From JBGTLW01 sp041743835 (lineage in GTDB: Bacteria; Planctomycetota; Phycisphaerae; Phycisphaerales; Phycisphaeraceae), in the NCBI GenBank assembly GCA_041743835.1, contig JBGTLW010000403.1:1-7672 (forward strand): DNA of 7,672 nt, read 5' to 3'. This document shows positions 6,050 to 7,672 of the stretch, piece by piece; the stretch's first letter is position 1; each line of letters starts with the position of its first letter. Both the position numbers and the translations under genes were made by a program. The notes under the pieces were generated by a model. That model was not told the DNA's origin, did no database searches, and saw nothing but the letters and a program-made list of their open reading frames with translations.

Positions 6050-7401
6050 GCGGCATAGCGGGACAGGCGATCTTCGATCGCGTGGACGGCCGGATGATCT
6101 TGGAGCGCTTCCATCAGTTGTCGGCGGAGCGTCTCGGGCCGCGTGTGCGTGTACACACTCGTCATGCCCAGCCCACCACTCGCGCTTGGCAGCCCCGCAG
6201 CGGAATGGCCCATGAGTTGGTTGCGAATTAAAGGATCGGTGTTGGCATCCTGCAGTGTGGTCGCAAACAAGTGGCGCAGTGTCTTGGGCGTGGTCACCTC
6301 AGGCATCCCGATCTGCGCGGTGAGCTTCATAAAGGCCTCGCGGAGCTTGTCCGGCCGAACGGCCCCAGCGTCTCGCCATACATTTTTTGCATGCCGCTGC
6401 CTGAGCAAGCGCGGGGGCTGGTCCACCGCCTGCACGGCTGCCTCCACCCTCAGGTTCAGTTCCGCCACAAGGGCTGCTCGCGTTCGCCCGGTCAATGGCA
6501 GCCCGCTGCAGACCACGCCCCGGCGCGTAAACAGCGGACCTGAGCGGCGGATGCCTACGTGCTTACGCAGCAGGAGAATCAACTGCGGGTGCAGCGGGAT
6601 TGAACGCTCGTTGCGGGTCTTGACTTGCCAGTCCAACTCAGGCTTGTTGCGGATGTGGAGCCAGCCCCCTGTCAGGTCCAAGTCGTCGGGCACAAGCAGG
6701 TGCGTTAACTCGCCAGGTCGCACGCCGGTCAGCATCAGTGTGGCGATGATGGGGAACGCCCATTCATCGCACGCCATCAAGAGTTCGCACTGCTTTTCCG
6801 TGGGTAGATCGACGAAGGGCTTAGCGTCCTCGACGGGGATGCGGTCGATGTCGATGAGAGTGAAGGGATTGTTGGCATAGGGTGGGAGATGCCGCCGCTT
6901 GAGCGCAAAGTTGAACATGGTGCGGCAGACCTCAAGCACGAATTTGAGTCCTTTGTCCCGAAGACGCCGCCGACTCGCGTTTGCGTGACCATTGGGCGAC
7001 ACCTCTAGGCTGCGGAGGTAGTGGACGAACCGTTCGGCCTGAACTGCGGTGAAGGGTGCCACCTTCTGGGGCACACCGCCAGCCTCGATGAATGTGATCA
7101 AGTGCCGGGTAGCTGTGCGGTATCGGCTGATCGTCGCGACCGACGAGCGAAGGACGTTCTCGTGATGTTCCAACCAACCCGAACGCAACTGCGCGATGGT
7201 GATTGGTTCGAAGCTGGTGCTCGCCGCGATGCCGTAGGCCAATTGCGTGTTAACCTCCGCCGCGAGCCGCCGAACCGCATCGCGATCGGTCCCGGCCCGC
7301 ACCTGCCGCCGTCGGCCGTGTTCCTGGTACCGCAGGTACCACACCCGGCCGCGCAAATAGCACGACACATCACCGACCCGGAAAAGAGTTTTACTCGACA
7401 T
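5962..7401 (-). CDS. int: Tyrosine recombinase / site-specific integrase B (tRNA-proximal)
   Basis: 479 aa from ATG 7401 (MSSKTLFRVGD); an in-frame TTG at 7434 would add 11 residues and has no better ribosome site. Only a weak GGGAACGG precedes ATG 7401. Residues 5-60 (SCYLRGRVWYLRYQ, RAGTDRDAVRRLAAEV) form a three-strand-like arm-binding N-terminus, about 65-185 the core-binding domain, and 200-479 the catalytic domain. Catalytic residues: R228 in TGVRPGEL, K261 in VKTRNERSIPL, K373-x-x-R376 then H377 in TPKTLRHLF, H399 in LMGH, nucleophile Y417 in TSVYTHTR. The GH-to-Tyr spacing is 18 residues, against 10 in the neighbouring recombinase, because of a Gly/Ser-rich insert. A 62-residue tail follows the Tyr. 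The gene starts 133 bp from the 3' end of a tRNA-Ser gene and points away from it, the standard layout for an island integrase using a tRNA attachment site. Confidence 0.94.
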   Translation of the reverse strand: MSSKTLFRVGDVSCYLRGRVWYLRYQEHGRRRQVRAGTDRDAVRRLAAEVNTQLAYGIAASTSFEPITIAQLRSGWLEHHENVLRSSVATISRYRTATRHLITFIEAGGVPQKVAPFTAVQAERFVHYLRSLEVSPNGHANASRRRLRDKGLKFVLEVCRTMFNFALKRRHLPPYANNPFTLIDIDRIPVEDAKPFVDLPTEKQCELLMACDEWAFPIIATLMLTGVRPGELTHLLVPDDLDLTGGWLHIRNKPELDWQVKTRNERSIPLHPQLILLLRKHVGIRRSGPLFTRRGVVCSGLPLTGRTRAALVAELNLRVEAAVQAVDQPPRLLRQRHAKNVWRDAGAVRPDKLREAFMKLTAQIGMPEVTTPKTLRHLFATTLQDANTDPLIRNQLMGHSAAGLPSASGGLGMTSVYTHTRPETLRRQLMEALQDHPAVHAIEDRLSRYAAQATRTQNGSSRCSIVAISGPNASDAIAV

Positions 7402-7435
7402 CGTCCGTTCCCGTGGAGAATCCCGCCGCTGCAAG

Positions 7436-7457
7436 CTGCTACAAACCTGCTACAAAT
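7436..7457. repeat. Tandem 11-bp direct repeat upstream of integrase B
   Basis: CTGCTACAAAC is followed at once by CTGCTACAAAT (10 of 11 bases equal). It lies between the integrase start and the tRNA 3' end. Short tandem repeats next to an integrase gene are the usual form of arm-type integrase binding sites or of an excisionase/repressor site; that role is inferred. Confidence 0.5.
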
Positions 7458-7462
7458 CGGCG

Positions 7463-7473
7463 GTTCCGGGAAC
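7463..7473. repeat. Small palindrome GTTCC-G-GGAAC
   Basis: An 11-bp perfect inverted repeat with a one-base centre in the gap between integrase B and the tRNA. It could bind a dimeric regulator or recombination accessory factor. It is short, so chance occurrence is possible. Confidence 0.3.
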
Positions 7474-7497
7474 ATCCCAGCGGATCGGAACGCAGCA

Positions 7498-7517
7498 TTG
7501 ACAAGCACTTACGTCAA
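7498..7517. repeat. Inverted repeat TTGAC / GTCAA, 10-bp spacer
   Basis: TTGAC (7498-7502) and GTCAA (7513-7517) lie 18 bp beyond the tRNA 3' end. There is no T-run, so it is not a terminator for the tRNA. It may be part of the attachment region, but five-base arms are weak evidence. Confidence 0.25.
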
Positions 7518-7534
7518 CGTCTGCGTCGGGGAAG

Positions 7535-7621
7535 CGGAGAGGGAGGGATTCGAACCCTCGTTACGCTTTCACGTAAACACGAATTCCAGTCGTGCGCCTT
7601 CGGCCACTCAGCCACCTCTCC
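7535..7621 (-). tRNA. tRNA-Ser (anticodon GGA)
   Basis: 87 nt. The acceptor stem GGAGAGG/CCTCTCC is a perfect 7 bp (7615-7621 with 7536-7542) and the discriminator is G (7535), as in serine tRNAs. The anticodon stem CACGA/TCGTG encloses the loop CTGGAAT, giving anticodon GGA for UCC/UCU codons. The long variable arm with a TTACG/CGTAA stem is the class II mark of Ser. The T arm GAGGG-TTCGAAT-CCCTC is perfect. CCA is not encoded. The gene appears intact, so any integration event at its 3' end restored it. Confidence 0.97.
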
Positions 7622-7642
7622 GGTGGGAAGCGAGGATTGGGT

Positions 7643-7670
7643 ATCCTAGACGATTCTGCACACCTGTAAA
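7643..7670 (-). promoter_or_regulatory. Probable promoter of tRNA-Ser
   Basis: On the minus strand TTTACA (5 of 6 to the -35 consensus, 7665-7670) is followed after 16 bp by TAGGAT (4 of 6 to the -10 consensus, 7643-7648), about 20 bp upstream of the tRNA 5' end. Spacing and position suit a sigma-70-type tRNA promoter. Confidence 0.5.
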
Positions 7671-7672
7671 GG

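Noticed and set aside
4596..6714. Shared 12-mer CGTTAACTCGCC at 4596-4607 and 6703-6714, one near each recombinase
   Set aside because: A 12-base match is expected about once or more by chance in a window of this size, and the second copy is inside the integrase B coding sequence.
6143..6880. 245-codon plus-strand frame
   Set aside because: It lies wholly antisense to integrase B, whose catalytic residues are all present; its Ser/Arg-rich product is a shadow.
7498..7534. TTGACG/TTGACA words downstream of the tRNA as a promoter for integrase B
   Set aside because: No -10-like hexamer at suitable spacing follows on the minus strand, so no promoter is claimed.
1..7672. CRISPR array, rRNA gene, complete insertion sequence
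   Set aside because: No regularly spaced repeats, no rRNA-like sequence and no transposase with terminal inverted repeats were seen.

Overview
This is a high-GC bacterial window that reads as the tRNA-proximal part of an integrated mobile island or phage-satellite-like element. The integrase sequence style is reminiscent of Planctomycetota, but that is an impression from memory; nothing in the window fixes the taxon.

Layout, left to right. (1) 1-1074, minus: the first 358 codons of a type I restriction-modification methylase, HsdM, running off the left edge. Its 5' leader (1075-1210) has an extreme composition: as RNA it would be 74 C, 32 A, 28 G and only 2 U. (2) 1075-1579: a divergent intergenic region with a strong GC-rich hairpin and a 14-bp palindrome. 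(3) 1580-3457, plus: a 625-aa protein with a good ribosome binding site, a possible AEP-primase-like core (DxD) and a C-terminal winged-helix-like region. It is a candidate replication protein that I cannot match to a named family. (4) 3376-4533, minus: about 1.1 kb of phage packaging genes. It holds the 3' end of a terminase large subunit gene followed 9 bp later by the 5' part of a portal-like gene, with the native stop/ribosome-site overlap kept. Both are cut off at their outer ends. (5) 4622-6049, plus, and 5962-7401, minus: two related but diverged tyrosine recombinases pointing at each other, with 3' ends overlapping by 88 bp. (6) 7435-7534: a short non-coding stretch with an 11-bp tandem repeat and a small palindrome, candidate recombinase-binding DNA. 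(7) 7535-7621, minus: tRNA-Ser(GGA), with a credible promoter at 7643-7670.

How it may fit together (inference): an integrase gene just downstream of a tRNA 3' end is the classic layout of an island inserted at a tRNA gene. The inner recombinase, the primase-like replication protein and the type I R-M cargo would then be the island's integration, replication and defence parts. The terminase/portal slice is either a prophage scar or material taken from a helper phage. The other end of the element is outside the window, so its extent and mobility cannot be judged here.
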